Source: Allomuricauda sp. TY007
GTDB lineage: Bacteria; Bacteroidota; Bacteroidia; Flavobacteriales; Flavobacteriaceae
Reading direction: 5' to 3'
DNA: 64,000 nt
Assembly: GCF_010468565.1 (NCBI RefSeq)
Contig: NZ_WUEG01000010.1
Coordinates: forward strand, 90,875-154,874
Within the stretch, counting starts at the first letter, position 1. Each line of letters starts with the position of its first letter. Below the pieces are notes generated by a model. The model was not told where the DNA came from, did not search any database, and was given only the letters and a program-made list of their open reading frames with translations. This document shows positions 1 to 8,879 of the stretch, one piece after another. A program made the translations under genes and the position numbers.

Positions 1-1101
1 ACTTGCCGAACTGGCCTCCAAATATAATCCGGCCGAAGCTAGGATGATGTTTTTTAATTCTTCCGATTTTAATGTTCTCCAGTGTTCATCTTCAACTTTT
101 TGTAATTGCTGATAAGCTTTTACAAGTTCAGGTATATGCTTGGATGGATTTTGGAAATCAAAATTCTCTTCAACCTTATATAAAATGTTTCCAACAGCTT
201 CGCCTCCTTTAACACGGGACCAAGTGGTATTGATGCCTTCAAAAACATCATTTTCCTTGGGCATGTCGCCTTTTAGTAATTCAATATACTCATTGTCAGT
301 ACCTCTATCTGTCAGCCTACCAAATCCTTGACAAAGGTGTTGGCTACGTGCCATGGCAGCAATTTCGTTGTTGGAGAGTCCGAGCTCTGGGTAATAGGTG
401 CCTACATCTAGCCGGACCATACCGGACTTGTCAACTTTTTCAAATGCTTCCTGACTGCCGTATTGCCACCACGAAGTATTATAAAAAATACGTTTGGGCT
501 GCCAGGGGGTTGTCCATTGCAATTGCTCGGAATAAACATCTGGATCATTTGCGAGGTCAAAGGCCTCCATGCTCAAAATAGCCGAAGACGTATGGTGACC
601 GTGTGTGGAGCCAGGGGTTCTATGATCAAATCTGTTGATGATCACATCAGGTTTAATGTTTCGAATGGCCCAAACCACATCGGCCAAAACTTTATCCTTG
701 TCCCATATTTTTAAGGTTTCCTTTGGGTGTTTGGAAAACCCAAAGTCAATTGCACGTGTAAAGCGTTGTTCACCGCCATCTAGATGTCTTGCAGCTAAAA
801 GTTCTTGTGTGCGCAATACCCCCAAAAGCTCAGCTAGTTCAGAACCGATCAAGTTTTGTCCACCGTCACCCCTTGTCATCGACAAATAGACCGTTCTCGC
901 TTTTTCGTGGTTGTCGAGATAGGAAATCAGGCTTGTGTTTTCGTCATCGGGGTGGGCCGCTACGTAAAGGGCCGTCCCTAAAAAATTCAGTTTTTGTATG
1001 TCGTGAAATAACTCTGCCGAAGTAAGCTTATCCGGTTTTTGGGCAAAAGAATTAGTTAAAAGTAGTATGGTAAGGGAAAGGAATACCCAAAAATGCTTCA
1101 T
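1..1101 (-). CDS. Secreted PIG-L family deacetylase (3' part outside window)
   Basis: The gene starts at an ATG at 1101 and reads open for 367 codons to the left edge, so its C-terminal part is missing from the window. Residues 1-21 form a signal peptide ending SFAQ. The zinc motif AHPDDEN lies near residue 49, followed by SMTRGDGGQN and later by GSTHGHHTSS, the usual metal-binding layout of LmbE/PIG-L N-deacetylases. The substrate cannot be told; this is the large exported type, not the cytosolic BshB1 type found at 12057. A TATATTTG box sits about 20 bases upstream. Confidence 0.88.
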   Translation of the reverse strand, partial: MKHFWVFLSLTILLLTNSFAQKPDKLTSAELFHDIQKLNFLGTALYVAAHPDDENTSLISYLDNHEKARTVYLSMTRGDGGQNLIGSELAELLGVLRTQELLAARHLDGGEQRFTRAIDFGFSKHPKETLKIWDKDKVLADVVWAIRNIKPDVIINRFDHRTPGSTHGHHTSSAILSMEAFDLANDPDVYSEQLQWTTPWQPKRIFYNTSWWQYGSQEAFEKVDKSGMVRLDVGTYYPELGLSNNEIAAMARSQHLCQGFGRLTDRGTDNEYIELLKGDMPKENDVFEGINTTWSRVKGGEAVGNILYKVEENFDFQNPSKHIPELVKAYQQLQKVEDEHWRTLKSEELKNIILASAGLYLEASSAS

Positions 1102-1124
1102 AGTTGGTCGTTTAGTGGTTATTT

Positions 1125-1132
1125 CAAATATA
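1125..1132 (-). promoter_or_regulatory. -7 promoter box of the PIG-L gene
   Basis: On the minus strand this reads TATATTTG, a full match to the Bacteroidetes consensus TAnnTTTG. It would give a leader of about 20 nt before the ATG at 1101. No clear -33 box was identified. Confidence 0.5.
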
Positions 1133-1193
1133 GGTAGTTTGTATACAGTCATCCGTTTATTTAGAAGAGTTTTAACATAGGCATTAATTGCTG

Positions 1194-2150
1194 TTATAAA
1201 CCTAAACTATCCCTTAATATTAGATCTTTGTTTTTGTTTTGGCTCCAATAAGCGGTTTTTATTGTTTTGATTTTGGTAGCAGAAGTGGTCAACGTTTTCG
1301 CATCCGATCCAAATCCACTCTTGAATTCTTCCGTCCAACTTTCAATGGAAAATGGAAAGTCAGCCATGAAATTTATCATCAATTTTCGTTCCAATTTTGG
1401 ATAGGAAATGGTGTAAGTTGTTATGCCGCCTTTAGATGAGATGGTTGCAATGGCATTATATGCCTTCATTTCCTGGTGCCTCAAACGGAGAAACTCCAAA
1501 GAAGGTATCATTGAAATTTCACCTTGTGGGAGGTTTTCGGGGTTTATTCTGATTTTGTTCCAAATTTCATTTTCTAAGAATGATTTTTCCATGGAAAAGT
1601 CTTGGTCGGCCTCGCTTTCAAAATACGAATGTGAGGTAAATTCAAATTTTTCACGATTGTTGATCTGGGCATACACATGTCCGCACCATTCCTGAACGGA
1701 CAAACTGGTTTTCAACGCGTGCTGATTATCGTAAACGGGATAAAATGTACTGCTCATAATGGAGTAGGGGTAAATCCCGGTCAAAAACTTTTTAGTGGCA
1801 TTCAATTTTAAAACCGAAATGTTTTCAGGGTTGTTGCCGTTTGCTTTTACCTGTTGTTTGGGTAAAAAAGGTTCCGTTACATAAATCAGAACCGCGTTTC
1901 CGTTCCGAAGTTCACCATACCTCGCTTGTTCCAATTTATAGGAAGTGATTTCGGCATCGTCGGCATACCAATAATTTTTGAAATTATTGGTGAGGGGTTG
2001 TTTAGGTTCGGTTTTTAATGTTTTGGATTTTTTATTGCTAGCTGTTTCTCCGTTCTCTGTTGTTTTGCTTTTATCGGAACAAGAGACCAATAAAAGCAAG
2101 GCCAACATACATTCAAGAATTATACTGTTGGATATTTTTAAGGTTTTCAT
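1194..2150 (-). CDS. Lipoprotein of unknown function
   Basis: A 318-residue protein with a lipoprotein signal: the hydrophobic stretch ends in LLVSC near residue 24, so it should be lipid-anchored. The rest is hydrophilic with no recognisable domain. It is downstream of maf and shares its strand (35-base gap), so it probably ends the DUF2520-kdsC-maf transcript. Proteins at this position in flavobacteria are sometimes labelled septum formation inhibitor Maf, but I see no Maf motif here; that name would come from the neighbour. Function unknown. Confidence 0.75.
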   Translation of the reverse strand: MKTLKISNSIILECMLALLLLVSCSDKSKTTENGETASNKKSKTLKTEPKQPLTNNFKNYWYADDAEITSYKLEQARYGELRNGNAVLIYVTEPFLPKQQVKANGNNPENISVLKLNATKKFLTGIYPYSIMSSTFYPVYDNQHALKTSLSVQEWCGHVYAQINNREKFEFTSHSYFESEADQDFSMEKSFLENEIWNKIRINPENLPQGEISMIPSLEFLRLRHQEMKAYNAIATISSKGGITTYTISYPKLERKLMINFMADFPFSIESWTEEFKSGFGSDAKTLTTSATKIKTIKTAYWSQNKNKDLILRDSLGL

Positions 2151-2185
2151 GAGTAGAGGATTTTAGTAAAGTTACACATCCAAAC

Positions 2186-2785
2186 TCAAGAAACCATATC
2201 CATTAGGGTTTGGTAGACCAAATCGGTAGGAAGTCCCACCACATTGGTATAAGAACCTTGAATTTCGGCGATACCGATCATACCGATCCATTCCTGAATG
2301 CCGTAAGCTCCTGCTTTATCAAAAGGCTGGCAGGTATCAATATAGTAGTTGATTTCGTCATCCGTAAAATCCTTTAGTTTTACTTTAGTAATGCCACTTA
2401 CGGTTTTTTGAAAATCTTTTGTGGTAAAACAGACCGAAGTTATAACCTCGTGCCAATCGCCTGAGAGGGTACGAAGCATTTCATAGGCTTCAGATTTGTT
2501 CTTAGCTTTTGCCAATGAGGTTTTGTTGTGCCAAACCACCGTATCCGAAGTAATTACAATTTGGTTGGGTCCCAGCTCTTCTTTAAAGGGAGTGGCCTTG
2601 AGTTGTGCCAAATATTCGGATATTTCTTGTCCTTGCAACTCTTCAGGGTAGATTTCTTTCACCGATTTTGGCCGAACCTCAAAGTCCAGCCCCAACTCTT
2701 CCAAAAACATTTTGCGTCTTGGTGAACCTGAACCAAGAATGATTTTTTTGCCTTTAAGTTTCTCTTTGAGTGGATTTTTAGTCAT
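2186..2785 (-). CDS. maf: Maf-family nucleoside triphosphate pyrophosphatase
   Basis: About 199 residues. The N-terminal GSGSPRR motif, the DTVVW motif and the GAYGIQ segment near the C-terminus are typical of Maf/YhdE pyrophosphatases, which hydrolyse non-canonical or methylated nucleotides (dTTP/UTP type). I chose the ATG at 2785, which overlaps the end of the upstream phosphatase gene by 8 bases and suggests translational coupling; a longer frame from 2818 would add 11 residues that are not family-like. Confidence 0.92.
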   Translation of the reverse strand: MTKNPLKEKLKGKKIILGSGSPRRKMFLEELGLDFEVRPKSVKEIYPEELQGQEISEYLAQLKATPFKEELGPNQIVITSDTVVWHNKTSLAKAKNKSEAYEMLRTLSGDWHEVITSVCFTTKDFQKTVSGITKVKLKDFTDDEINYYIDTCQPFDKAGAYGIQEWIGMIGIAEIQGSYTNVVGLPTDLVYQTLMDMVS

Positions 2786-3305
2786 TCTCGGCGCTAAAAT
2801 TATCGTTCCAGTCTCCACGAACCTTTAAAACTTGCTCAATAATATCACGAACACAGCCTTCGCCGCCATTTTTATGCGAAACATAGTCAGAGATGGCTTT
2901 TACCTCAGGTACTGCGTTTTGTGGGGAGGTGGCCAATGCTACCATTTTCATTGGGGGGATATCGGGTACATCGTCACCCATATAAACCACCGATTGAGGG
3001 TCAATGCCATGAATATCCAAATACTCTTCCAAAGGTTCTTGTTTGTGGTGTGCGCCCATATAAAAATCGGTTACCCCGAGTCCTTTTAAGCGCTCTTTTA
3101 CGCCTTGGTTGGTGCCACCCGTTATAATACAAACGTTGTATCCTTTTTTTATGGCCGTTTTAAGGGCGTATCCATCTTTTACGCTCATTTTCCGGAGCAG
3201 TTCCCCATTTGTAGTAATCATAACCGTTCCATCGGTAAAAACTCCATCAACATCAAAAACAAAGGTGGTAATGTTGCTCAAAAGCTCTTTATAATTCTTC
3301 TTCAT
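2778..3305 (-). CDS. KdsC-like HAD phosphatase (KDO 8-phosphate phosphatase)
   Basis: 175 residues, the size of KdsC. The HAD motif I FDVDGVFTDG is near residue 17, and GDDVPDIPPM forms motif IV. KdsC removes phosphate from 3-deoxy-D-manno-octulosonate 8-phosphate in lipid A-KDO synthesis. The gene overlaps both neighbours: its start lies inside the end of the DUF2520 gene and its end overlaps the maf start, so the three are one transcription unit. Some HAD-III relatives act on other sugar phosphates, so the substrate is inferred. Confidence 0.88.
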   Translation of the reverse strand: MKKNYKELLSNITTFVFDVDGVFTDGTVMITTNGELLRKMSVKDGYALKTAIKKGYNVCIITGGTNQGVKERLKGLGVTDFYMGAHHKQEPLEEYLDIHGIDPQSVVYMGDDVPDIPPMKMVALATSPQNAVPEVKAISDYVSHKNGGEGCVRDIIEQVLKVRGDWNDNFSAEND

Positions 3306-4050
3306 GCGCTTGTTTTATGGCTTGGCTCAATAATTTATAGAGTGTAATGTGTTCTTTTTTGTTTAAAAGTTCCAGATGACTTTCCATACTCTTGGTATCG
3401 TTTCTGCGTGCTGGCCCTGTTTGTGCTTCTTTTGGCGACATGGCTTGGATTTTATCGGCCGTTTCCATGATCAATGGTTTCAACAAATCAAAAGATAGTC
3501 CTTCTTCCAAACAAAATGCTTCGCCAACACTGTACAGGTAATTGGTAAAGTTGTTCACAAAAACGCCTGCAAGATGCAATTTTTTTCGTTGTTGCGAGTC
3601 AATATGGTGCACATTGTCAGAAATGGAATCTGCCAACTTATGCAGGGTTTGCAGTGATTCCTTTTCTTCTGCTTCAATGCAAATGGGAATAGAGCTAAAA
3701 TCAACCGTTTTACCTTTGGTAAAGGTCTGCAATGGATAAAAAACACCTCTGTTTTCGGGTTGAATCGCATCGAGACCTATAGCGCCCGAGGTATGGGCCA
3801 CGATTCCCTTTTTCTTTAATAAATGTTGAGACACTTCGGAAATGGCATCGTCTTTTACCGCAATCAAATAAATATCGGCATCAACTATAGAATCAAAGGA
3901 ATTGGAGATAGTGGAATGCTCGGAAAATTGCTGTAATTCTTTCTGGTTTCGGCCCACAATTTGGACCAAATCAATATCAGCGGTGCTTGTTAAAGCAGTG
4001 TACAAGTGTTTGGCGAGGTTTCCGGTCCCCAGAATTACAATCTTGAGCAT
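3289..4050 (-). CDS. Rossmann-like/DUF2520 dehydrogenase
   Basis: About 253 residues. The N-terminus (MLKIVILGTGNLAKHL) is a Rossmann nucleotide-binding fold related to pyrroline-5-carboxylate reductase and ketopantoate reductase. The C-terminal half, with GVFVNNFTNYLY, is the helical DUF2520 domain. The reaction is not established. I chose the ATG at 4050 rather than the TTG at 4056, because the TTG lies inside the -7 box TAATTTTG. First gene of a minus-strand operon with kdsC-like, maf and the lipoprotein. Confidence 0.86.
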   Translation of the reverse strand: MLKIVILGTGNLAKHLYTALTSTADIDLVQIVGRNQKELQQFSEHSTISNSFDSIVDADIYLIAVKDDAISEVSQHLLKKKGIVAHTSGAIGLDAIQPENRGVFYPLQTFTKGKTVDFSSIPICIEAEEKESLQTLHKLADSISDNVHHIDSQQRKKLHLAGVFVNNFTNYLYSVGEAFCLEEGLSFDLLKPLIMETADKIQAMSPKEAQTGPARRNDTKSMESHLELLNKKEHITLYKLLSQAIKQAHEEEL

Positions 4051-4053
4051 GAT

Positions 4054-4061
4054 CAAAATTA
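4054..4061 (-). promoter_or_regulatory. -7 promoter box of the DUF2520-maf operon
   Basis: The minus strand reads TAATTTTG and then ATC before the ATG at 4050. With usual Bacteroidetes spacing, transcription would begin at or next to the start codon, so the transcript is probably leaderless. Confidence 0.5.
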
Positions 4062-4150
4062 CGAATTTAGGTTCGATGGATTATGGTAAGAATTAACAAA
4101 TCTGTTTGATTTTTATGACTTAATGCAGCAAGGAAGTTCTAAAAAGACCG

Positions 4151-4158
4151 TATTTTTG
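4151..4158 (+). promoter_or_regulatory. -7 promoter box of ccsBA
   Basis: TATTTTTG, a full match to TAnnTTTG, 25 bases before the ATG of the cytochrome c biogenesis gene. Confidence 0.5.
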
Positions 4159-4183
4159 CAAGCCGAAAGTAGACCGAATTTCC

Positions 4184-7100
4184 ATGATCGATATTCTTAA
4201 GAAAACACTTTTTTCCACAAGACTTATGGCTGTTCTTTTTTTGGTTTTTGCCGCGGCATTGGCCATGGGAACTTTTGTGGAAACCTGGTACAGTACCGAA
4301 ACTGCACGAATTTACATTTACAATGCTACCTGGTTCGAGGCCATTATGGTGTTTTTTGTGATCAACTTTTTTGGTAACATTTATAGATATCGGTTGTTGC
4401 AATGGAAAAAGTGGCCCGTACTCATGCTTCACCTTTCTTGGATTTTGATCATACTAGGGGCTTTTGTAACCCGATATATCAGTTACGAGGGTATGATGCC
4501 CATTAGGGAAGGCGCAACGGAAAAAGTATTTTATTCGGATAAAACCTATTTGACTGCGTTTGTGGATGGTGATATCAACGGGGAAACCAAACGAAAGGTG
4601 CTGGAAGATGATATTTTAGTGACTCCCGAAGGGAAACGTTCCAGTTTGCCATGGAAGTCTGATTTTAATGGTCAACCATTTTCCATTAGCTATGTGGATT
4701 TTATCAAAGGAGCGGAAAAAGGATTGATTCCAGATGAAAATGGAGCAGAATACCTTCAAATTGTAGAGGCCGGTAATGGTCAACGCCACGAGCATTATTT
4801 GGAGAATGGTAAAATAGCCAGCATCCACAATATTCTTTTCGCCCTGAACAATGAAACCGATGGGGCCATCAATATTTTTTATGATGATGAGAACGGCTTC
4901 CGCATCAAATCTCCTTTCGAGGGGGATTTTATGAGAATGGCGGACCAGTTCCAAGGAGAAGTGACAAGTGATAGCATTCAACCCTTTCAATTACGTTCGC
5001 TATACACTATGGGAGGCATGCAGTTTGTGGTACCCGAACCTTTTGTTAAAGGAAGATATGGTATTGTTAAAGTGCCCGATGAAGAAATTACCAAGGTAAC
5101 GCAGGATGCTTTGGTTGTTTCTGTTTCTGTGAATGGAGAAACCAAAGAGGTAAAATTACTTGGAAGCAAGGGAACGTCCAATTTCTCGGATAAGATCAAT
5201 GTAGGCGGGTTGGATTTTTCATTGAGCTATGGATCTAAAGTGTATGAGCTTCCTTTTTCTATTGAGTTGAACGATTTTATCGCCGAAAAATATCCTGGAA
5301 CCGAAACTGGGTATGCCTCATTTATGAGTAAAGTTACGGTACACGATAAGCGTTCTTTTGATTATGATATTTATATGAACCATGTACTGGACCACCAAGG
5401 ATACCGATTTTTCCAGTCCAGTTTTGACCCGGACGAACGTGGAACGGTACTTTCCGTAAACCACGATTGGTGGGGAACCTGGATTACCTATATCGGTTAC
5501 TTTTTGCTCTATATTGGTTTAATGGGCATTATGTTCTTTGGAAAAACACGTTTTAGGGATTTGCAGGCCATGCTTGAGAAGATAAAAGAAAAAAAAGCAG
5601 CATTGACGGCTATTGCTCTTTTCTTTGCTTTTGTTTCTGCAAATGCTCAAGAGGGCCATAGTGAACATTCCTTGGTGCCAACAAAAGCCCAGATTGACTC
5701 TGTAATCCAAGCTACGACAGTGGCTACGGAACACGCCGAAAAGTTCGGTGCATTGGTCATCCAAGATGAAAATGGTAGAATGAAGCCCGTCAATACCTTC
5801 GCCTCCGAATTATTGCGAAAATTGAGTGGGGATGATAAATTCAAGGATCTTTCTGCCAATCAGGTTTTCCTTTCCATGATGCTGAATCCCGGGGTTTGGT
5901 ACACTGCGGACATTATTGCTTTGGGCGATAAGGGGAATGATAGTATTCGTAAGGTTGTTGGTGTTCCCGGAGATACGAAGTTTGTTAAGGCAACAGATTT
6001 CTTTGACGCCAAAGGAAATTATAAACTCCGACCTTTTTTAGAGAAGGCAACCTCCAAGACCAATCCAAATAAATTTGAAAAGGACTTTAAAAAGGTAGGG
6101 GAGCGGTTAAGTTTATTGGACATCGCATTGAGCGGACAAATAGTAAAGATTTTTCCCTTGCTCAACGATGAGAACAACAAATGGATCTCTGCCGTGGAAT
6201 ATCGCTCTGGTCAATATCAAGTGCAAGATTCGTTGTATGCGAATTTCATCAAAAATGCGATGCCGTATTATTTGAATTCCCTACAACAATCCATTGGTAC
6301 AGGTGATTACTCCCAACCAGATAGGTTGCTGGAGGCCTTCAAACAAAACCAAAAGAACCATGGGGAAGAGGTATTGCCATCGGATAACAAGATAAAAACC
6401 GAGATTATATACAACAAGCTGGATTTGTTCAACCGTTTGTACAAATACTACGCCATGGTCGGGTTGTTGTTGCTCTTTGTTCTAATAGCAAAGATTTTTA
6501 AGGAGCGTAAAATTCTTGATGCCGTTGCTTACCTATTAAAAGGTACCATCATCATATTTTTTATTTGGCATACAATTGGCTTGATTTTGAGGTGGTACAT
6601 TTCTGGTCACGCACCTTGGAGTGACGCCTACGAAAGTATTCTTTATGTAGCTTGGGCAACTATGGGCATTGGTTTGGCCTTGGGCCGAAAAAGCGAATTG
6701 ACCATAGCCTCTAGTGCTTTTGTGACCTGTATGTTGTTATGGGTTGCCCACCAAAGCTGGGTAGATCCTGCTATTGCCAATTTACAACCCGTACTCGACA
6801 GTTATTGGTTGATGATCCACGTTGCCGTTATTGTGGGAAGTTACGGTCCTTTGACTGTTGGGATGATTCTGGGTGTGGTCGCTTTGTTGTTGATGGTGCT
6901 TACCACCAAAAAGAACAAAAAACGAATGGATATCAACATTAAGGAGCTTACTGTTATCAACGAACTGGCACTAACAGCAGGTTTGGTGATGCTTACCATA
7001 GGTAACTTTTTGGGCGGTCAATGGGCCAATGAGAGCTGGGGCCGTTATTGGGGCTGGGATCCTAAAGAAACTTGGGCATTGGTCTCGATTATGATTTATG

Positions 7101-7351
7101 CATTTGTTCTACACATGCGGTTGGTTCCCGGTCTTCGTGGTAAATGGAGTTATAATTTTGCCAGTATTGTGGCTTATGCCAGCATTATGATGACCTATTT
7201 TGGAGTAAATTTCTATTTGGTAGGACTGCACAGTTATGCTAGTGGAGACCAAGTAATAACCCCAAGCTTTGTGTGGTACACGGTACTCGGGGTCTTTATT
7301 CTGGGAGGTATCAGTTTTTGGCGATACAAGGCGCATTACGCCAAAAAATAG
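4184..7351 (+). CDS. ccsA: Cytochrome c biogenesis protein, ResB-CcsA (CcsBA) fusion
   Basis: A 1055-residue membrane protein of System II cytochrome c maturation, which carries heme across the membrane and attaches it to apocytochrome c. The N-terminal ResB-like part has membrane helices near residues 12-33, 50-65, 77-97 and 430-450 around a large periplasmic region. A signal-like hydrophobic stretch ending SANAQE lies near residue 480. The last 300 residues are a CcsA domain with the tryptophan-rich heme motif WGRYWGWDPKETW near 953, and histidines in SGHAPWS, MIHVAV and LHSYASG as expected for heme ligands. Fused CcsBA is common in Bacteroidetes. The gene is monocistronic and convergent with the M14 peptidase gene, 1 base away. 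Confidence 0.95.
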   Translation: MIDILKKTLFSTRLMAVLFLVFAAALAMGTFVETWYSTETARIYIYNATWFEAIMVFFVINFFGNIYRYRLLQWKKWPVLMLHLSWILIILGAFVTRYISYEGMMPIREGATEKVFYSDKTYLTAFVDGDINGETKRKVLEDDILVTPEGKRSSLPWKSDFNGQPFSISYVDFIKGAEKGLIPDENGAEYLQIVEAGNGQRHEHYLENGKIASIHNILFALNNETDGAINIFYDDENGFRIKSPFEGDFMRMADQFQGEVTSDSIQPFQLRSLYTMGGMQFVVPEPFVKGRYGIVKVPDEEITKVTQDALVVSVSVNGETKEVKLLGSKGTSNFSDKINVGGLDFSLSYGSKVYELPFSIELNDFIAEKYPGTETGYASFMSKVTVHDKRSFDYDIYMNHVLDHQGYRFFQSSFDPDERGTVLSVNHDWWGTWITYIGYFLLYIGLMGIMFFGKTRFRDLQAMLEKIKEKKAALTAIALFFAFVSANAQEGHSEHSLVPTKAQIDSVIQATTVATEHAEKFGALVIQDENGRMKPVNTFASELLRKLSGDDKFKDLSANQVFLSMMLNPGVWYTADIIALGDKGNDSIRKVVGVPGDTKFVKATDFFDAKGNYKLRPFLEKATSKTNPNKFEKDFKKVGERLSLLDIALSGQIVKIFPLLNDENNKWISAVEYRSGQYQVQDSLYANFIKNAMPYYLNSLQQSIGTGDYSQPDRLLEAFKQNQKNHGEEVLPSDNKIKTEIIYNKLDLFNRLYKYYAMVGLLLLFVLIAKIFKERKILDAVAYLLKGTIIIFFIWHTIGLILRWYISGHAPWSDAYESILYVAWATMGIGLALGRKSELTIASSAFVTCMLLWVAHQSWVDPAIANLQPVLDSYWLMIHVAVIVGSYGPLTVGMILGVVALLLMVLTTKKNKKRMDINIKELTVINELALTAGLVMLTIGNFLGGQWANESWGRYWGWDPKETWALVSIMIYAFVLHMRLVPGLRGKWSYNFASIVAYASIMMTYFGVNFYLVGLHSYASGDQVITPSFVWYTVLGVFILGGISFWRYKAHYAKK

Positions 7352-7352
7352 T

Positions 7353-8648
7353 TTATTGTTCCATTAAAAGTTTCATGATTTCCTCTGCTGCCACCTTGCC
7401 TTTTTCCTTTAGGAAAGGTCTGGAGGTATTGTCGCCCAATTCAAATACAATGGCTGGCATTCCGTGGTGTACATAAAAATATTTGCTAGAAACCATCGTT
7501 GGGTCAATTTCGTCGGAAGCACTTATATTGGTTTGCTTTTGAGGTAATCTTTCGCTGATGTTTTCAATCCAATCAAAGATTATTTTTCCTTTTTCGCCTG
7601 TAACCGTAGTATCAATAGGGTAGTAGATATCGTCCCATGTAGAGTGGAAATCTGCTCCGAAAACAAAATCATAGGTTTTATCCTTTTCTACGAGAAAATC
7701 ACGGACGTTTCTGGTCTCAGGCTGATTAAAGTTTTGCCAATCCCTGTTCAAATCAATACCACCTGTATTGTGTCTCCAATGACCGTTATCCACTCCGTCG
7801 GGGTTCATCAATGGCACCACAAAAACCGTGTGCTCTTGTCTAAACTCTTTGGCTAGTTCAGAATCACCAGAAATGGTTTCAATAAACGATTTCATTGCCA
7901 AAAAACCTGTTACTTCGGGCGGGTGTTGTCTGGAAATAATCATAATTGCCTTTTTGGAATCCTTACTTTCATTGATTTCCATTAATGACATGGTACGTTT
8001 CTCTTTTGAAAGACCGATTGGATAATTCGTAATAAATGGCTTTTGGCTTAAGGAATCCACCCATTCTTTTACCACAGATGATGTGTAAAGTTCTTGTGCG
8101 GTTATCCAAGTCGGTTCTTCGGTCACACTTATGGTAATTTCTGCCGATTCTGGTGCTGCTTTTATCCCAAACTCTCCCTCACCAGGATTAATGGCCTTAA
8201 AATTTGTACTGTCCAGTGGAGTAAAGTTTCTTCCGTCCGTACTGATTTTTGGATAATATCTGCTTCTCGAGTCTTGATAATTCAACTGAACTGTAATGTC
8301 GCGTGGTTTTTTTGACCAGACCTGAAAGGCGTACCATGGACTCACGTTGATCGGGGTATTTTCGGCAGTCACCCAAATGGTATAGTGGTCGTTGCCATCA
8401 TAAGCTACACCGTTCAATCGGGCACCATCAAACTTATTGGAAAAGAAAGTGGTACTATCGTTAAAGGCCCAAACACCTCTCCATTGTTTTTGGATAGGTT
8501 TGTCAACCGTAGGTACAACTGGACTTTTACCTTGCCCTTGGTAACCTGTTTTTTCTTCTGTTTTTGTGGTTTCTGAACTTTTTTTACAAGATGTAGTGAG
8601 TGCTATGGAAGATAGTATTCCAATGGCAATCAAACTTTTAATACGCAT
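7353..8648 (-). CDS. M14 family zinc carboxypeptidase, lipoprotein
   Basis: 431 residues. The N-terminus has a lipoprotein signal with lipobox LTTSC at about residue 21, so the enzyme is anchored in an envelope membrane. The zinc ligands of M14 carboxypeptidases are visible: HPPE near residue 242 and the histidine of ADFHSTWDD near 333. NPDGVDNGHWRHN and DLNRDW are the substrate-pocket motifs and FELGD near 403 carries the catalytic glutamate. An N-terminal region of about 200 residues precedes the catalytic domain. It probably trims peptides outside the cytoplasm; the substrate is unknown. Divergent from the MATE gene. Confidence 0.9.
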   Translation of the reverse strand: MRIKSLIAIGILSSIALTTSCKKSSETTKTEEKTGYQGQGKSPVVPTVDKPIQKQWRGVWAFNDSTTFFSNKFDGARLNGVAYDGNDHYTIWVTAENTPINVSPWYAFQVWSKKPRDITVQLNYQDSRSRYYPKISTDGRNFTPLDSTNFKAINPGEGEFGIKAAPESAEITISVTEEPTWITAQELYTSSVVKEWVDSLSQKPFITNYPIGLSKEKRTMSLMEINESKDSKKAIMIISRQHPPEVTGFLAMKSFIETISGDSELAKEFRQEHTVFVVPLMNPDGVDNGHWRHNTGGIDLNRDWQNFNQPETRNVRDFLVEKDKTYDFVFGADFHSTWDDIYYPIDTTVTGEKGKIIFDWIENISERLPQKQTNISASDEIDPTMVSSKYFYVHHGMPAIVFELGDNTSRPFLKEKGKVAAEEIMKLLMEQ

Positions 8649-8743
8649 GGTTTTTGAATTATTTGAGTTGGTTTGATTACGAAGGTAGGGACAAGGAATG
8701 AAGTAGTAAATAAAAAATTATTAATAATATCTCATTTTTTTTG

Positions 8744-8751
8744 CATATTTG
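8744..8751 (+). promoter_or_regulatory. Probable -7 box of the MATE gene
   Basis: CATATTTG matches TAnnTTTG at all positions except the first. Transcription would start around 8755-8758, giving a leader of about 120 nt that contains the structure at 8771-8872. Confidence 0.4.
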
Positions 8752-8756
8752 CATCA

Positions 8757-8879
8757 TCATGAAGCTATAAGAATTATGTACGCGATAGATGTCACCATTG
8801 GGGAAACCCGATTTATGTAACCGAACTCTTCTCGGTTACTGGACATTTCAATTCTTTTTTTACACATAATTCTTTTATA
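8757..8879 (+). ncRNA. Structured 5' leader of the MATE exporter gene, candidate riboswitch
   Basis: Base pairing found by eye: closing stem P1 8771-8779 with 8864-8872 (9 perfect pairs); P2 8787-8793 with 8842-8848 (7 pairs, one G.U); P3 8797-8802 with 8807-8812, capped by a GAAA tetraloop; P4 8817-8824 with 8832-8839 (8 perfect pairs, 7-nt loop). P2 therefore encloses a three-way junction with P3 and P4. The 3' strand of P1 ends 7 nt before the ATG, so the stem could block initiation. A second pairing, 8769-8775 with 8850-8856, excludes P1 and is followed by seven T. I cannot assign it to a known riboswitch class. Confidence 0.5.

Noticed and set aside
348..1025. Several overlapping plus-strand frames of 77-84 codons
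   Set aside because: They are antisense to the PIG-L gene, whose motifs are clear on the other strand.
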